This document shows positions 16,328 to 26,193 of a stretch of 64,000 nucleotides of DNA, piece after piece. Source of the stretch: JAWPMT01 sp965267435 (GTDB lineage Bacteria > Bacteroidota > Bacteroidia > Cytophagales > Cyclobacteriaceae). Numbering within the stretch: the stretch's first letter is position 1; each line of letters begins with the position of its first letter. Location: NCBI GenBank assembly GCA_965267435.1, contig OZ253960.1, positions 4,836,001 to 4,900,000 on the forward strand. Direction: 5' to 3'. A program made the position numbers and the translations under genes. The notes beneath the pieces were generated by a model. That model saw nothing but the letters and a program-made list of their open reading frames with translations. It was not told the DNA's origin and did not search any database.

Positions 16328-17680
16328 ATGACAACCCAAAACCAATCGCTTGTTCAATCCTTCATGGAAAGGATCCAGCGAAGGAATCCCCACGAAACGG
16401 AATTTTTGCAAGCCGTCCATGAAGTTGCAGAGACCATCGTCCCTTTCATGGAAGACCATCCTGATTACAAGGAGGTTAACATGCTTGAGAGGATGTGCGA
16501 ACCTGAGCGCGTAATTATGTTTCGAGTGCCTTGGGTCGACGACCAGGGAAACTTTATGGTCAATAGAGGCTACCGGGTGCAGATGAACTCTGCGATCGGT
16601 CCTTATAAAGGGGGCCTCCGCTTTCACCCCACGGTCAATCTCAGCATCCTTAAGTTTCTAGCCTTTGAGCAAATCTTCAAAAATGGCCTCACAACCCTTC
16701 CCATGGGAGGTGGAAAAGGTGGAAGTGACTTTGATTCCAAAGGTCGGTCGGACATGGAAGTGATGAGGTTTTGCCAGAGCTTCATGACCGAACTGTCAAA
16801 GCACATCGGCGGTACCACGGATATCCCTGCTGGAGATATCGGCGTAGGTGCTCGTGAGATTGGTTTCCTCTTTGGTCAGTACAAGCGCATTCGCAACGAA
16901 TTTGCTGGAGTCATCACGGGCAAAGGTCTATCCTACGGCGGCAGTCTTATCCGGCCCGAGGCCACTGGCTATGGTGTGGTCTATTTTGCCAATGAGGTGT
17001 TGCACGCCAATGGCCACCATATTGAGGGACGAACCGCCGCAGTCTCTGGTAGTGGTAATGTCGCGCAGTACACGATCGAGAAGCTCATTCACCTGGGAGC
17101 CAAACCAGTTACAGTGTCGGATTCGCAGGGATTTGTCCATGATCCTGATGGCATCACTGAGGAGAAGCTGCAATTCATTATGGATCTGAAAAACAATCGT
17201 CGGGAACGCATCAGGGAATATGCCAAGGAGTACAAGACAGCGAAGTTTCATGAAGGGCTAACGCCATGGAATGCGGAAGTGGATCTTGCGTTTCCTTGTG
17301 CCACTCAGAACGAACTACCGCAGGAGGATGCTCGTACCCTTGTAAAGAATCGATGTATTGGCGTCTTTGAGGGTGCCAACATGCCATCTACCACGGATGC
17401 AATCAAGGTATTCCAGGAAAACGATATTCTTTTTGCGCCTGGGAAGGCAGCCAATGCCGGTGGTGTGGCCACATCAGGATTGGAAATGACCCAGAATGCT
17501 CAGCGATTGCACTGGAAAAGGGAGGAAGTGGATGGCAAGCTCCAGGCGATCATGAAGTCGATTCATGACAACTGCCGAGATCACGGCGGTCGCAATGGCA
17601 AGATCGATTACGTGAAGGGCGCCAACGTCGCGAGTTTTGTAAAGGTGGCTGATGCGATGCTGTCGCAAGGGAATGTATAG
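16328..17680 (+). CDS. gdhA: NADP-type glutamate dehydrogenase, 450 aa
   Basis: Interconverts 2-oxoglutarate plus ammonium and glutamate; the hexameric family of about 450 residues typically uses NADPH for ammonium assimilation. Diagnostic segments are present: GGLRFHPTVNLSILKFLAFEQ is reflected in G-G-L-R-F-H-P at about 97-103, the active-site lysine loop LPMGGGKGGSDFD, TDIPAGDIGVGAREIG, and the dinucleotide fold AAVSGSGNVAQY. The C-terminus ends GGVATSGLEMTQNAQRL, as in GdhA. It is monocistronic with its own promoter and a hairpin terminator candidate behind it. Confidence 0.95.
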   Translation: MTTQNQSLVQSFMERIQRRNPHETEFLQAVHEVAETIVPFMEDHPDYKEVNMLERMCEPERVIMFRVPWVDDQGNFMVNRGYRVQMNSAIGPYKGGLRFHPTVNLSILKFLAFEQIFKNGLTTLPMGGGKGGSDFDSKGRSDMEVMRFCQSFMTELSKHIGGTTDIPAGDIGVGAREIGFLFGQYKRIRNEFAGVITGKGLSYGGSLIRPEATGYGVVYFANEVLHANGHHIEGRTAAVSGSGNVAQYTIEKLIHLGAKPVTVSDSQGFVHDPDGITEEKLQFIMDLKNNRRERIREYAKEYKTAKFHEGLTPWNAEVDLAFPCATQNELPQEDARTLVKNRCIGVFEGANMPSTTDAIKVFQENDILFAPGKAANAGGVATSGLEMTQNAQRLHWKREEVDGKLQAIMKSIHDNCRDHGGRNGKIDYVKGANVASFVKVADAMLSQGNV

Positions 17681-17743
17681 TGAGTGATCTGTGCTTCGTT
17701 GGTGTATTGCGCACTCGAACTGATCACTGATCTTTCTAATCAC

Positions 17744-17769
17744 GATGCCCGAGCAGCGAAGAGGGCATC
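17744..17769 (+). terminator. Terminator candidate after gdhA
   Basis: GATGCCC (17744-17750) pairs perfectly with GGGCATC (17763-17769) around a 12-nt loop; the following TGATATTTTATT is only moderately T-rich, so termination is plausible but not certain. Confidence 0.4.
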
Positions 17770-17853
17770 TGATATTTTATTCGATTGGGTCTATTGGCTG
17801 GAGTCAGGGAGGTTATATTTGCCCGTCGATAATCAACTAAAATCTACATCCTC

Positions 17854-17958
17854 ATGTTAATGATTAGCATCATCGCGGGACTTTTTATTTTGGCATGTAT
17901 CTGCCCAATAATACTGCCTAATGAAAAAGTGAGCAGCCACAAGAAAGACCACGTCTAG
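17854..17958 (+). CDS. Putative 34-aa membrane microprotein
   Basis: An ATG frame encoding MLMISIIAGLFILACICP followed by a short polar tail ending KKDHV. One membrane-spanning helix with a charged C-terminus, the profile of a real bacterial microprotein, but it is too short for confidence and has no recognised homologue. It lies in the 473-bp interval 17681-18153 and converges with a second microprotein. Confidence 0.3.
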   Translation: MLMISIIAGLFILACICPIILPNEKVSSHKKDHV

Positions 17959-17995
17959 TAACAGGCCTCTTTGTGAAAGGATGAGGGAATAACGC

Positions 17996-18127
17996 TTATT
18001 GCTCCTTCTTCCTGCTTTCTTTTCTGAAGTCTACGAAAGAAAGTGCCGCTGCAAAGGCGATTAGCACAACGACGATATTCACAAATAAGTTGACGCCGTC
18101 AGTGACGGCAGGATTGGTTAATTCCAT
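17996..18127 (-). CDS. Putative 43-aa membrane microprotein
   Basis: Minus-strand ATG frame beginning MELTNPAVTDGVNLFVN, then a hydrophobic helix IVVVLIAFAAALSF and a basic tail FRKESRKKEQ. The N-out/C-in charge pattern and absence of rare codons make it more credible than its 34-aa neighbour. Its start lies 26 bp from the 5' side of nothing but the end of the aminotransferase gene, which is on the same strand upstream, so it may be co-transcribed with that gene. Confidence 0.45.
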   Translation of the reverse strand: MELTNPAVTDGVNLFVNIVVVLIAFAAALSFVDFRKESRKKEQ

Positions 18128-18153
18128 GTTGTTGTCATTCTCGAATTGCGAAT

Positions 18154-19311
18154 TTAAGCGACGACAGCACTTTTATCAACAGCTTCCTTCAAAGTTTTGA
18201 CCAGCCGGTCAATATCGTGCTCATCATTGTACACGTTGGGCGAGATCCGTACCGAACTACCTCGCACCGAAACATTGATCCGGTTACGATGCAAAAACTC
18301 CTGCAACGTCGGTATCGATAAATGCTCTGGAACGTAAAGCCCCAATAGGTGGTGGGCGCGCTGATCCTCAGGTGCGATATAGAAGCCCATTTCCTCGGCG
18401 GCCTGTATTAGTGGCTTACTCAGTTCCTGACAATAGGCCTGGATATTCTCAGGTCCCCAACGACGGACTTGTTTGAGTGACGCAATCAGCATCGGCAGCA
18501 TGACGAAGTTGCTGTGCTCTCCTACCTCGTAGCGCAGGGCCCCAGGTCCATACTCGTCAGTATAACTCACCAATCCCCCGAAATTTTCTGCGCCCTTTCT
18601 GTTGATCCAATTTTCCTCGATGGGGACACCTCCATCAAATGCCGGACCGTAATAGGCATATCCTGTAGAGTAGGGGCCGAAAAGCCATTTGTAGGCGGCA
18701 CAAACCAACGCATCAGGTTGTAGTTCGCGGATGCTGATCGGAAGCGCACCGACAGATTGCGTGCCATCGATCACGAGCAGCGCATCATGTTCGCGAGTAG
18801 CTGCCCTTATGGCCTGCAAGTCGAATAGGGTGCCATCCGCCCAGTGTACATTGCCAACTGCTACCATGATTGTTGAGGGGGAAATTTGCTCGAGAATCCG
18901 TTGGCTCCAGCTCTCACCGCGAGGTGGCCGCTCAATGACGCGTACCTTGATGTCATCATTTCTCAAGGACAGCCATGGATATGCGTTACTGGGAAATTGC
19001 TCGTCTACAATAAGGATCTCACCTTTCTTCCTCGGCAAGTTTCGGGCGACATTGGCCATGCCGTAGGAAACTGATGGGACCATGACGATCCTGTTGAGCT
19101 GCTCGCAATCCACTATTTCGGAGAAGAGTATTCTAATGGTCTCCGAATCCTTGAAGAAATCCTCGGCTGTGACTTTATACGGCTTCCTTTTCCCCTTCAA
19201 CCCCTTGATACCAGCCTTCTCCACTTTCTTGCTGAGTGGTGACATGTAGGCACAGTTCAAATACGAGTACTTGCGCTGGAGTTGGAACTTATCTCTTTGA
19301 CACTTTAACAT
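18154..19311 (-). CDS. Class V aminotransferase (cysteine desulfurase-like fold), 385 aa
   Basis: PLP enzyme of fold type I. Visible active-site features: VGNVHWADG (His156 stacking on PLP), LLVIDGTQSVGALP (Asp182, PLP pyridine nitrogen) and AAYKWLFGPYSTGYAYY (Lys208, Schiff base). The C-terminal domain has the usual VRGSSVRISPNVYNDEHDIDRLV ending. There is no catalytic Cys loop of the SufS/NifS kind that I can identify, so desulfurase activity is doubtful; kynureninase-like or isopenicillin-epimerase-like subgroups share this architecture. Substrate unknown. It diverges from the Rieske gene by 50 bp. Confidence 0.85.
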   Translation of the reverse strand: MLKCQRDKFQLQRKYSYLNCAYMSPLSKKVEKAGIKGLKGKRKPYKVTAEDFFKDSETIRILFSEIVDCEQLNRIVMVPSVSYGMANVARNLPRKKGEILIVDEQFPSNAYPWLSLRNDDIKVRVIERPPRGESWSQRILEQISPSTIMVAVGNVHWADGTLFDLQAIRAATREHDALLVIDGTQSVGALPISIRELQPDALVCAAYKWLFGPYSTGYAYYGPAFDGGVPIEENWINRKGAENFGGLVSYTDEYGPGALRYEVGEHSNFVMLPMLIASLKQVRRWGPENIQAYCQELSKPLIQAAEEMGFYIAPEDQRAHHLLGLYVPEHLSIPTLQEFLHRNRINVSVRGSSVRISPNVYNDEHDIDRLVKTLKEAVDKSAVVA

Positions 19312-19361
19312 AGGGCTTATCTCGAATCTCCTAAATTACGTCGAAAAGGTCTTTCTCCCGA

Positions 19362-19688
19362 ATGCATAAGGTGCTCATTTTTCAGGATCTGCAGGAAGCG
19401 CAAAAGGTGATACCAGTCGGTGAAAAGCGCCTCGTTCGGATTGGCGATCGGCGGATTTGCCTTCTGCACTTACAAAATGGATTCAAGGCCATCGAGGACG
19501 AATGCCCTCACATGAGCGATTCGCTTACGAAGGGAACGGTCAATCCCTACAACGAAATTGTGTGTCCGTGGCACAGCTATCGATTTGATCTCCGCACCGG
19601 AGAGGAAGCAGAGAGGCGTTGCCGTGATCTGAAGATCTATTCTATTGACCAGGAAGACGGCCTTTCGATTGAGATAGAGGAGACTTAG
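19362..19688 (+). CDS. Rieske [2Fe-2S] ferredoxin, 108 aa
   Basis: A single-domain Rieske protein with both ligand pairs intact: Cys48-Pro-His50 (ECPHMSDSL) and Cys68-Pro-Trp-His71 (IVCPWHSYRFDLRTGE). The cluster accepts one electron; proteins this short act as soluble electron carriers or as small subunits, for example in the NirD/dioxygenase-ferredoxin style. No oxygenase or reductase is adjacent, only the divergent aminotransferase, with which it might work. It overlaps the convergent exchanger gene by 4 bp. Confidence 0.9.
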   Translation: MHKVLIFQDLQEAQKVIPVGEKRLVRIGDRRICLLHLQNGFKAIEDECPHMSDSLTKGTVNPYNEIVCPWHSYRFDLRTGEEAERRCRDLKIYSIDQEDGLSIEIEET

Positions 19689-20896
19689 TTGATGCGGAAC
19701 GTGCGCACTATTGACACAAGGGTATTGCCTATTTCCTGGGCCCATTCGCTGCCGGTGCCCCTGCCGACGACGTAGACAATGAACACAAAGTAGATGCCCA
19801 GCAGCAGCACCGCTTTTCGCTGACCCATGTGTTTGCTGGAAATGAAGATGACGAACGCTACTATCGTCAACAGCCACAATAAGAAACGAAGCTCCGTACT
19901 CATATCGACGATCTCCGGTGGCATATGGATCGGACCTGTCGCCAACGTGAATACGAACAGTGGAAAGCCCAAGGCAAAACAAACGTCGAAGATATTGCTT
20001 CCGAGCGCATTGGAGATGGCGTCGTCATACTGTCCATTTTGTGCATCCTTCATGCTGATGATCGTATCAGGCAGACTCGAAGCGGCTGCTGCCAGAACTA
20101 ACGCTACGAACAAAACGGGAATATTGAGCCCCTCAAATTCGCCCAAGCCCGGGATGTGATAGGTATCGCTTCCGATCCATTCACACGCCAAAACGAGAAA
20201 ATAACTGACAGTCGCAATAGACGCGGTGGAAAAGATCAACAGACTCCAGGCGTTGACGGTATTGATTGCCCTGCGTCCGAAGAATACCGATTCCAAATCG
20301 AAAGTAAACAAGGCCTTCCACCAGTTGGAATCGATGCCAGCGGTGATCTCCTCTTGTATTTCATCGGCTTTCCTTTGGCCTGAGGCGAGCTGCTCTTCTT
20401 TGGTCTCTGTCCGATTGCGCCTCATCTGCCAGAACATGAACGCCACGTAAAAGAGGTAGAGCGACATCAAGATAAGTCCGTGATACCAGTGCAGTTGAGA
20501 GCCTCCGATGAGCACAAGGAAAATAAATTCGGCAATGATGAGGGCGATGCCATCTCTTCGAATTACCCGTTGGTTCACCTCGATTCTACGTGTCATTCCC
20601 ATCATCACAACGGCGATAATCGACACGGCGGGTATGACCATACTATTGAAGATCGCACTACCGGCTGTGGTCCCGATACCTCCGGAAAATCCAGCAGCGT
20701 CCTTTAGGATGAATAGAAAGAAGAACGAGGTAAAAACTTCCGGCATCGAGCTGGCCACAGCATTGATAGTGGCGCCGCGCACTCCCTCAGACAAATGCCT
20801 TCCGATATAGGAAGATGCTGTCATGAATCCGTCGCCGGCCCTCCATATCACGACGCAACAAATGGCGATCAACACCAGTGGTATCAGGATTCCCAT
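19685..20896 (-). CDS. CaCA-family cation exchanger (Na+/Ca2+ antiporter type), 403 aa
   Basis: An integral membrane antiporter with the two inverted alpha repeats: residues ~40-75 (GATINAVASSMPEVFTSF) and ~285-325 (AAAASSLPDTIISMKDAQNG ... ALGSNIFDVCFALG). Both carry the S-S-x-P-[DE] core that forms the ion site and the G-S-x-[IA]-F-[ND] motif (TAGSAIFN, ALGSNIFD). A polar loop near 150-200 separates the halves. Exports Ca2+ or a related cation against Na+ or H+; selectivity not readable. Monocistronic; convergent with the Rieske gene. Confidence 0.85.
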   Translation of the reverse strand: MGILIPLVLIAICCVVIWRAGDGFMTASSYIGRHLSEGVRGATINAVASSMPEVFTSFFFLFILKDAAGFSGGIGTTAGSAIFNSMVIPAVSIIAVVMMGMTRRIEVNQRVIRRDGIALIIAEFIFLVLIGGSQLHWYHGLILMSLYLFYVAFMFWQMRRNRTETKEEQLASGQRKADEIQEEITAGIDSNWWKALFTFDLESVFFGRRAINTVNAWSLLIFSTASIATVSYFLVLACEWIGSDTYHIPGLGEFEGLNIPVLFVALVLAAAASSLPDTIISMKDAQNGQYDDAISNALGSNIFDVCFALGFPLFVFTLATGPIHMPPEIVDMSTELRFLLWLLTIVAFVIFISSKHMGQRKAVLLLGIYFVFIVYVVGRGTGSEWAQEIGNTLVSIVRTFRIN

Positions 20897-21072
20897 ACTT
20901 TGACAGCTATAAAGTGAATGTTATTAACAACAATTCTGACTCGAAATTAAGAATCCTTCCGGCTCGTCTCGCCATCACGCCTACCTTTTTTGAATATTGG
21001 CCGCATAAAAAAGCAACCCTTGCGTTAAACGGGAATCTTTATCACATAATTCTTCCTGAACTTGTACTTTCT

Positions 21073-23448
21073 ATGCTACGCAATTTTTTTAAAACCACCC
21101 TTCGAAGTATTCTGAAGACCCGCGGTTATTTCGCGATCAATCTTATTGGATTAGGCCTGTCACTAGCCTGTTGTATTGTGGCTTACCTCAACTACAAGTA
21201 TGCTGCTAACTTTGACCGCCAACATGTCAATTACGAGCGGATATACAAAGTACAAGTCAACAAGCAGGTAGAGGGTCATGAGATCCAATTTGGCATTTCC
21301 CCACTGCCATTAGGTAACGCTATAAAAGAAGAGTTCGCTGAATTGGAGAGCGTTGTTCGCTACACGCCCTCTGGCCTGGTGATCAAGAAAGACATTCACA
21401 CCTTTGACAAGCTCATTGCCTTCGCGGATCCCGGGATCTTTGACATGTTCACTTTCCCATTCAAGTACGGCAATGCGGCGGCGTTTGCCGAGCCCGGCCA
21501 GATCATCCTAACTGACGACGCCTCCGGAGTCTATTTTGGAGACAAGAATCCCGTAGGGGAAATGATCCAGGTAATCGATAATGACGGTGAAACACACAGT
21601 TTCATTGTGGGTGGTGTTGTCGAAAAGATATCTCAGAACTCCAGTCTCCAGTTTGATGCTATTCTTCCCTTCGACGAGTACCTCACAAATGTCAACTCGA
21701 ATAACAGTGATTGGAGAAGGTTCATCGCAGCGACGTTCATCATGACTCGCGGTGATGAGCTCCCTCAAGCTGTGGTGCCCGCCCTCAACGACAACTATGT
21801 ACAAATCCAAAATCAGGCGCGCGACGATTGGCGAATTCACAACTACTACCTGCAGCCACTGTCAACACTCGGCCTTGTGGCAGATGGTTTGCGTTCCAAC
21901 TGGCTAAGTCAGGCTCCACCTGCACCAGCCATCTATGTGCCCCTCATCATGGCCGTGTTGATGCTGCTCATCGCCTGTTTCAACTTTACTAACACTTCAT
22001 TGGCAATATCCAGCGGCCGGCTGAAAGAGATCGGTGTCCGGAAAGTAATGGGTGGCAATCGAATGCAGCTCATAGCCCAATTCATGGGAGAGAATATTCT
22101 GATTTCGTTGCTTGCTTTGGTATTGGCTTTATTGATCGCCATGTGGATGGTGCCGGCGTACAGCGCTTTGTGGGACTTCATTGATTTGAAGCTTTCGTTG
22201 AGGGATAATCCCGAGATTCTTGCCTTCCTTGCTGGCCTTCTCTTCTTCACTTCTGTGGTTGCAGGCGCTTATCCGGCATTATACGTTTCGAGCTTCGAGC
22301 CGGTGTCAATCCTGCGAGGCAAACTGAGGCTGGGGGGCACCAGTATTCTGTCCAGAATATTGCTGGGGCTACAGTACCTCTTCACCGCGATCGCGTTGAT
22401 CAGCAGCCTGGCATTCGTTGGCAATGCCCGATACCAGGAGGAGCTTGACATTGGTTTCAAGAAGGAAGGAGTACTCAACATCCTCATTGACAACGATGAG
22501 AAAGTGAAGACCTTCTACAATGAAGCCAGGCAGTTGCCCGGACTGTCAGATATCGCTATGACCAAGCACAGCATTGGATGGTGGACTTACAGTCGCGTTT
22601 TCCGAAGCGGAGAGCGGGAGCAAGAGATGGACATGATGGATATGACTATCGACTACATGGACATGATGGAGATCAAACTGGTCGATGGTAGATTCTTTGA
22701 AAAGGATCTTGAAGAATATGATCGTCAAAGTTCAGTGATAATCAACGAGCAGGCCGTGAGAGACTTTGGATGGGAAGAGCCTATTGGTCAGGTCGTGCAA
22801 ATCGACGATAGCACCCGGTTGACGGTCGTCGGAGTCGTGAGGGACTTCTACATGTGGGGCTTTTGGCAACCGGTCGTGCCTGTGGGGATCCGTCTTTCCA
22901 GCGATACAGACTTGAATTTTGTTGTTGCTTCAGCTCCCGTTGGCAATCTGAAGAATGTGCAATCCGATCTTGAGACCATCTGGCACAAGCAAATTCCCAA
23001 CAAACCCTTCGATGCCCGCCTGGAAGACGAGGTGGCTGCTGCTACGGAGGTCAATACCAATATTAGTTTGATGTTCACGTTCCTCGGGATACTCGCGCTG
23101 ATATTATCCACCATCGGGCTCTTTACGTTGATGTCGCTCAACGTCATTAAGAGGATCAAGGAAATAGGCATTCGCAAGGTGCTCGGAGCTAAGGTTAGCA
23201 GTATCGTGAACCTTATGAATAGGCCTTTTCTTATCGTCCTCATTATTTCGGCCACCGCGGGTTCAGCAGCCTCCTATCTGGCAATTGATGCCCTCTTGGG
23301 CTCCATCTTTCACTATTACCGCGCCCTGACGGTCACCTCGATTGTGATTCCAGTTGTGGTGTTGTTTGTGGTTTCACTGGCCACTTCCTCCGGACGGGTC
23401 CTAAAGGCCGCGGTGGACAATCCTGTGAAATCTTTGAGATACGAATAG
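21073..23448 (+). CDS. FtsX/MacB-type ABC transporter permease, 791 aa
   Basis: The ATG at 21073 is chosen because the protein then begins MLRNFFKTTLRSILKTRGYFAINLIGLGLSLA in the typical way (in pieces: FKTTLRSI, NLIGLGLSLA, first membrane helix); an ATG 195 bp upstream adds an unrelated stretch. The architecture is the duplicated one common in Bacteroidota: helix, large MacB-like periplasmic domain, three helices (about 290-420), a second start helix, second periplasmic domain, three final helices with IKEIGIRKVLGAKVSSIVNLM. No ABC ATPase gene is beside it, so it works with a distant ATPase or as an orphan. Substrate unknown; such pumps export lipids, peptides or small molecules. Confidence 0.87.
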   Translation: MLRNFFKTTLRSILKTRGYFAINLIGLGLSLACCIVAYLNYKYAANFDRQHVNYERIYKVQVNKQVEGHEIQFGISPLPLGNAIKEEFAELESVVRYTPSGLVIKKDIHTFDKLIAFADPGIFDMFTFPFKYGNAAAFAEPGQIILTDDASGVYFGDKNPVGEMIQVIDNDGETHSFIVGGVVEKISQNSSLQFDAILPFDEYLTNVNSNNSDWRRFIAATFIMTRGDELPQAVVPALNDNYVQIQNQARDDWRIHNYYLQPLSTLGLVADGLRSNWLSQAPPAPAIYVPLIMAVLMLLIACFNFTNTSLAISSGRLKEIGVRKVMGGNRMQLIAQFMGENILISLLALVLALLIAMWMVPAYSALWDFIDLKLSLRDNPEILAFLAGLLFFTSVVAGAYPALYVSSFEPVSILRGKLRLGGTSILSRILLGLQYLFTAIALISSLAFVGNARYQEELDIGFKKEGVLNILIDNDEKVKTFYNEARQLPGLSDIAMTKHSIGWWTYSRVFRSGEREQEMDMMDMTIDYMDMMEIKLVDGRFFEKDLEEYDRQSSVIINEQAVRDFGWEEPIGQVVQIDDSTRLTVVGVVRDFYMWGFWQPVVPVGIRLSSDTDLNFVVASAPVGNLKNVQSDLETIWHKQIPNKPFDARLEDEVAAATEVNTNISLMFTFLGILALILSTIGLFTLMSLNVIKRIKEIGIRKVLGAKVSSIVNLMNRPFLIVLIISATAGSAASYLAIDALLGSIFHYYRALTVTSIVIPVVVLFVVSLATSSGRVLKAAVDNPVKSLRYE

Positions 23449-23696
23449 GTTACAGCACTTTGCCGAACGAACATTCCGCAGGCGTCGCCTTTGGAAATCT
23501 GCAAATCATTTAATTGACCAAGTAGAGGCTTAATTGGTACAACCCGCTTTCTCTAGCTACTTGCGGTCGATCGGTGTCAGGGAGGACCTGCTGATCGTAA
23601 TGTCCTACGGAGAATCCCAGCCTCGCTATGACAATTCGCACGGAGGAAGGGCGCCGCAATAACCGACGAGTGGAGATAGAGATCTTACTTAAGTGA

Positions 23697-26036
23697 CTAA
23701 TTCGCCGAGATAGACTTTGTTACTTTCATCTTCTCCAGCTCCTTCATCAGGCCTTTGGAGGCTTTGTCTACTCGCACGCGGAAGGCTTTCAGTCCGCTCA
23801 CACCCTGTAGCTCCTCAAGCTCGAATTGCTCGAAATGAGGCTCGATGTGTCCCTGGTGTTTCAGATACTCGAGGTACGCCAGATACTCGCGTGCATCTTC
23901 TTCATGCGTATAGACAATCGAAACTGTATTGGGCTGCGTCAGTCGCTCATTGGTCCCTTTGATATGCACCTTGTCGATGCGCTTCTTCACGATTTCGTAT
24001 CTGATGTTGTAGGCTCCGTCGACATCGAACTGCTTCTCATCCATTCTGAAGCGAACCGACAGGGGTTGGCTATGCACCAGTATCAGGTGACCAGCCTCCA
24101 AAGGCATCGGCAATTCCTCTTTCAGCTCATTGGTCTTGCGTGCGATTTCCACCGTCAGCAGCATTTGCCACAGGCGCAGATTTTTTAGATACAGATGACT
24201 GAACCGCTTATGATGAGAAATCTCGTCGCCAACGTAGGCATTGTACTCCACGCCATCGGTTTTGTACTTCTCAAAATAGTGTGGGAAAATCTCCTGCGAT
24301 TTGACTTCTTCTTCCTCGAGGTAGGAGGATACCATGTCGTTGATGGCTGTTACGCTTTCTTCGAAGTCCTTTCGTTTGCGATAGACGATGCCGATCTCCC
24401 GGTTGATGTGTGACCAATAGTTTTCTTCGCTGTAGGATTTAAAACCTTCGATATCCCGCTGGAGGTCGTTGATCATCGGTTCGATCTCGCGATGTAGGAA
24501 ATTCACGATCTGACTTTCGTCACCAGATAGTAGCCCCTTCTTGAGACGACTCAGCTGTTTATTGATCCGGTAGATCGCCTCGCCGATAATGGGGAGGTCT
24601 ACTTGCGCTTTGGCATATTGCAGGACATTTTTGGCGATGGTCAACTGCTCAATGAGGTCAGCTCGAATCGCATTATTTCTTTCTACTGAAGAATTCCGGA
24701 TATCGGTAGATCCGTACAGTGGATATACATCATGGAATACGATCTCCTCCTGGATATCTGACTTTCCATCTACCTGCTGGTCGTAGATCTTCTGTGCTGC
24801 TTCGATAAATTTCCATTCCACAGCCGGGTGGATGGAGGTGTAGTGCTCTTTGATGATCCCCTGAATGGTATTCTCGAGGGCATTCATGCGCTTGATCATC
24901 GTATTGGCAAAGAGAGGAAGGAGCTCCGAGATTTTTGCGTATTCGACCGCACCCATTTTCGTAGTCTCGCTGGCCAACTCCAGATGACCGATGTATTCAC
25001 CCTCGGCAAACAATGGGGCAACAATTACGCTGCAGTATTTGCTGGGCTTCTTTGGGTCGAAATACTTGCTGTTCTTTGTGTCCGAAATGATGATGCCATT
25101 CCCCTGGTTGCGGACATCTTTGCTGAGTTCGTAAAAGGTCTTAAGGAACTCATTTCTTTCGTCCACAAACAAGCTGGTACTTCCGGTCCCACATGCCTCG
25201 TAGCTTTTCTTGAAGGTATGATAGCTCGACAGTCCCAGCTCGAGATCTGCCACACCTGTCAATGAACGAAACTGCGAAGTGAGAAAAGTGTAAAGGTCTG
25301 ACTTTTCCAGTTCCTCTACCATCAGGCGATCCTTGACCTGCCGCATGATCTCATCCCGTGTTGCTTCCTGGAAATGATAGATAACAAATCCGGTGAATTC
25401 GAATCGATCCGTTGGAAGTAGCCGCTGCCACTGTTCCAGGTCCTCGGGGTTGCGGACGATGTCGTCTATGTCTTCTGAGGACAACACTGGCAATTCACCA
25501 TGCTGTCTGATTTCACAGAAACGTGGATCGAGGCTCAGTTCAAAATGCCTTTCCAGTCCATTCTCAAGACCCATGGTGAGGACCATCTTCTTCGTCTTGG
25601 GGATATCTACTCCGTAGAACTGCTGTAGGATCGAGTGATAGGCTGCGACCGTCTTCATGGCCGTCATTTCCTCTTCACGGAGATGCTTGGCCATCGCGCG
25701 AAGTGATCCGCCTGCCTCTTCCACCAGCTTCTGAAATGGCGTGGTGGCGTAGATATAGTCAAAAGAAAAAGGGAAGAATATGGCCACATGCTCGTCGCTG
25801 CTCACTGCGGGCGCTACGACCGCCGACATGATGGTGGCAATGAGCGGTTTCAGGCCTTCGAGTTTGGATGCATCGGTGACATCCTCGCGAAGAATGGGAT
25901 TTTCATCCACTTGCTGGATCAGGCGCTTGGCACAATTTGCCTGGATGGGGTTGTCTGAATATTGTTGCAGCTCCCAATACCCTATGACGGTTTTGAGGCT
26001 GAGGCTTGTCTGGAAAGGAAAATCGAACTTTTGCAT
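23697..26036 (-). CDS. Large GAF-domain protein, 779 aa
   Basis: Conserved in Bacteroidota from memory but without assigned function. It starts FPFQTSLSLKTVIGYWE and is cytoplasmic, with no membrane helix. A GAF-like domain is visible at about 245-400: GVADLELGLSSYHTFKKSYEAC, GNGIIISDTKNSKYFDP, SVIVAPLFAEGEYIGHLELASE. The rest is long, charged and helical (coiled-coil-like regions around 470-600) and no kinase, GGDEF or output motif can be seen. Probably a ligand-sensing scaffold. It is transcribed alone, divergent from the SDR gene across 157 bp. Confidence 0.75.
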   Translation of the reverse strand: MQKFDFPFQTSLSLKTVIGYWELQQYSDNPIQANCAKRLIQQVDENPILREDVTDASKLEGLKPLIATIMSAVVAPAVSSDEHVAIFFPFSFDYIYATTPFQKLVEEAGGSLRAMAKHLREEEMTAMKTVAAYHSILQQFYGVDIPKTKKMVLTMGLENGLERHFELSLDPRFCEIRQHGELPVLSSEDIDDIVRNPEDLEQWQRLLPTDRFEFTGFVIYHFQEATRDEIMRQVKDRLMVEELEKSDLYTFLTSQFRSLTGVADLELGLSSYHTFKKSYEACGTGSTSLFVDERNEFLKTFYELSKDVRNQGNGIIISDTKNSKYFDPKKPSKYCSVIVAPLFAEGEYIGHLELASETTKMGAVEYAKISELLPLFANTMIKRMNALENTIQGIIKEHYTSIHPAVEWKFIEAAQKIYDQQVDGKSDIQEEIVFHDVYPLYGSTDIRNSSVERNNAIRADLIEQLTIAKNVLQYAKAQVDLPIIGEAIYRINKQLSRLKKGLLSGDESQIVNFLHREIEPMINDLQRDIEGFKSYSEENYWSHINREIGIVYRKRKDFEESVTAINDMVSSYLEEEEVKSQEIFPHYFEKYKTDGVEYNAYVGDEISHHKRFSHLYLKNLRLWQMLLTVEIARKTNELKEELPMPLEAGHLILVHSQPLSVRFRMDEKQFDVDGAYNIRYEIVKKRIDKVHIKGTNERLTQPNTVSIVYTHEEDAREYLAYLEYLKHQGHIEPHFEQFELEELQGVSGLKAFRVRVDKASKGLMKELEKMKVTKSISAN

Positions 26037-26193
26037 GTCTTCCTAATAAGTAGAAAAAGTACAAATGCTTACGAACGGAGATGTGAATTGTTTAATTCTC
26101 AAACGCTGGTAGGCGACATCTTACTAAGATACTGATCAATTTCAACAGGCTTTACTTATTTTCGGTTCCGAAGTACTACACAACGATTCCATT

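Noticed and set aside
17681..18153. tRNA or riboswitch in the gap behind gdhA
   Set aside because: No T-psi-C-like loop or cloverleaf arms seen; only a hairpin and two small frames.
20878..21072. ATG extension of the ABC permease by 65 residues
   Set aside because: The extension overlaps the divergent exchanger gene and has no membrane-protein character; the homologous start is MLRNFFKTTLRS at 21073.
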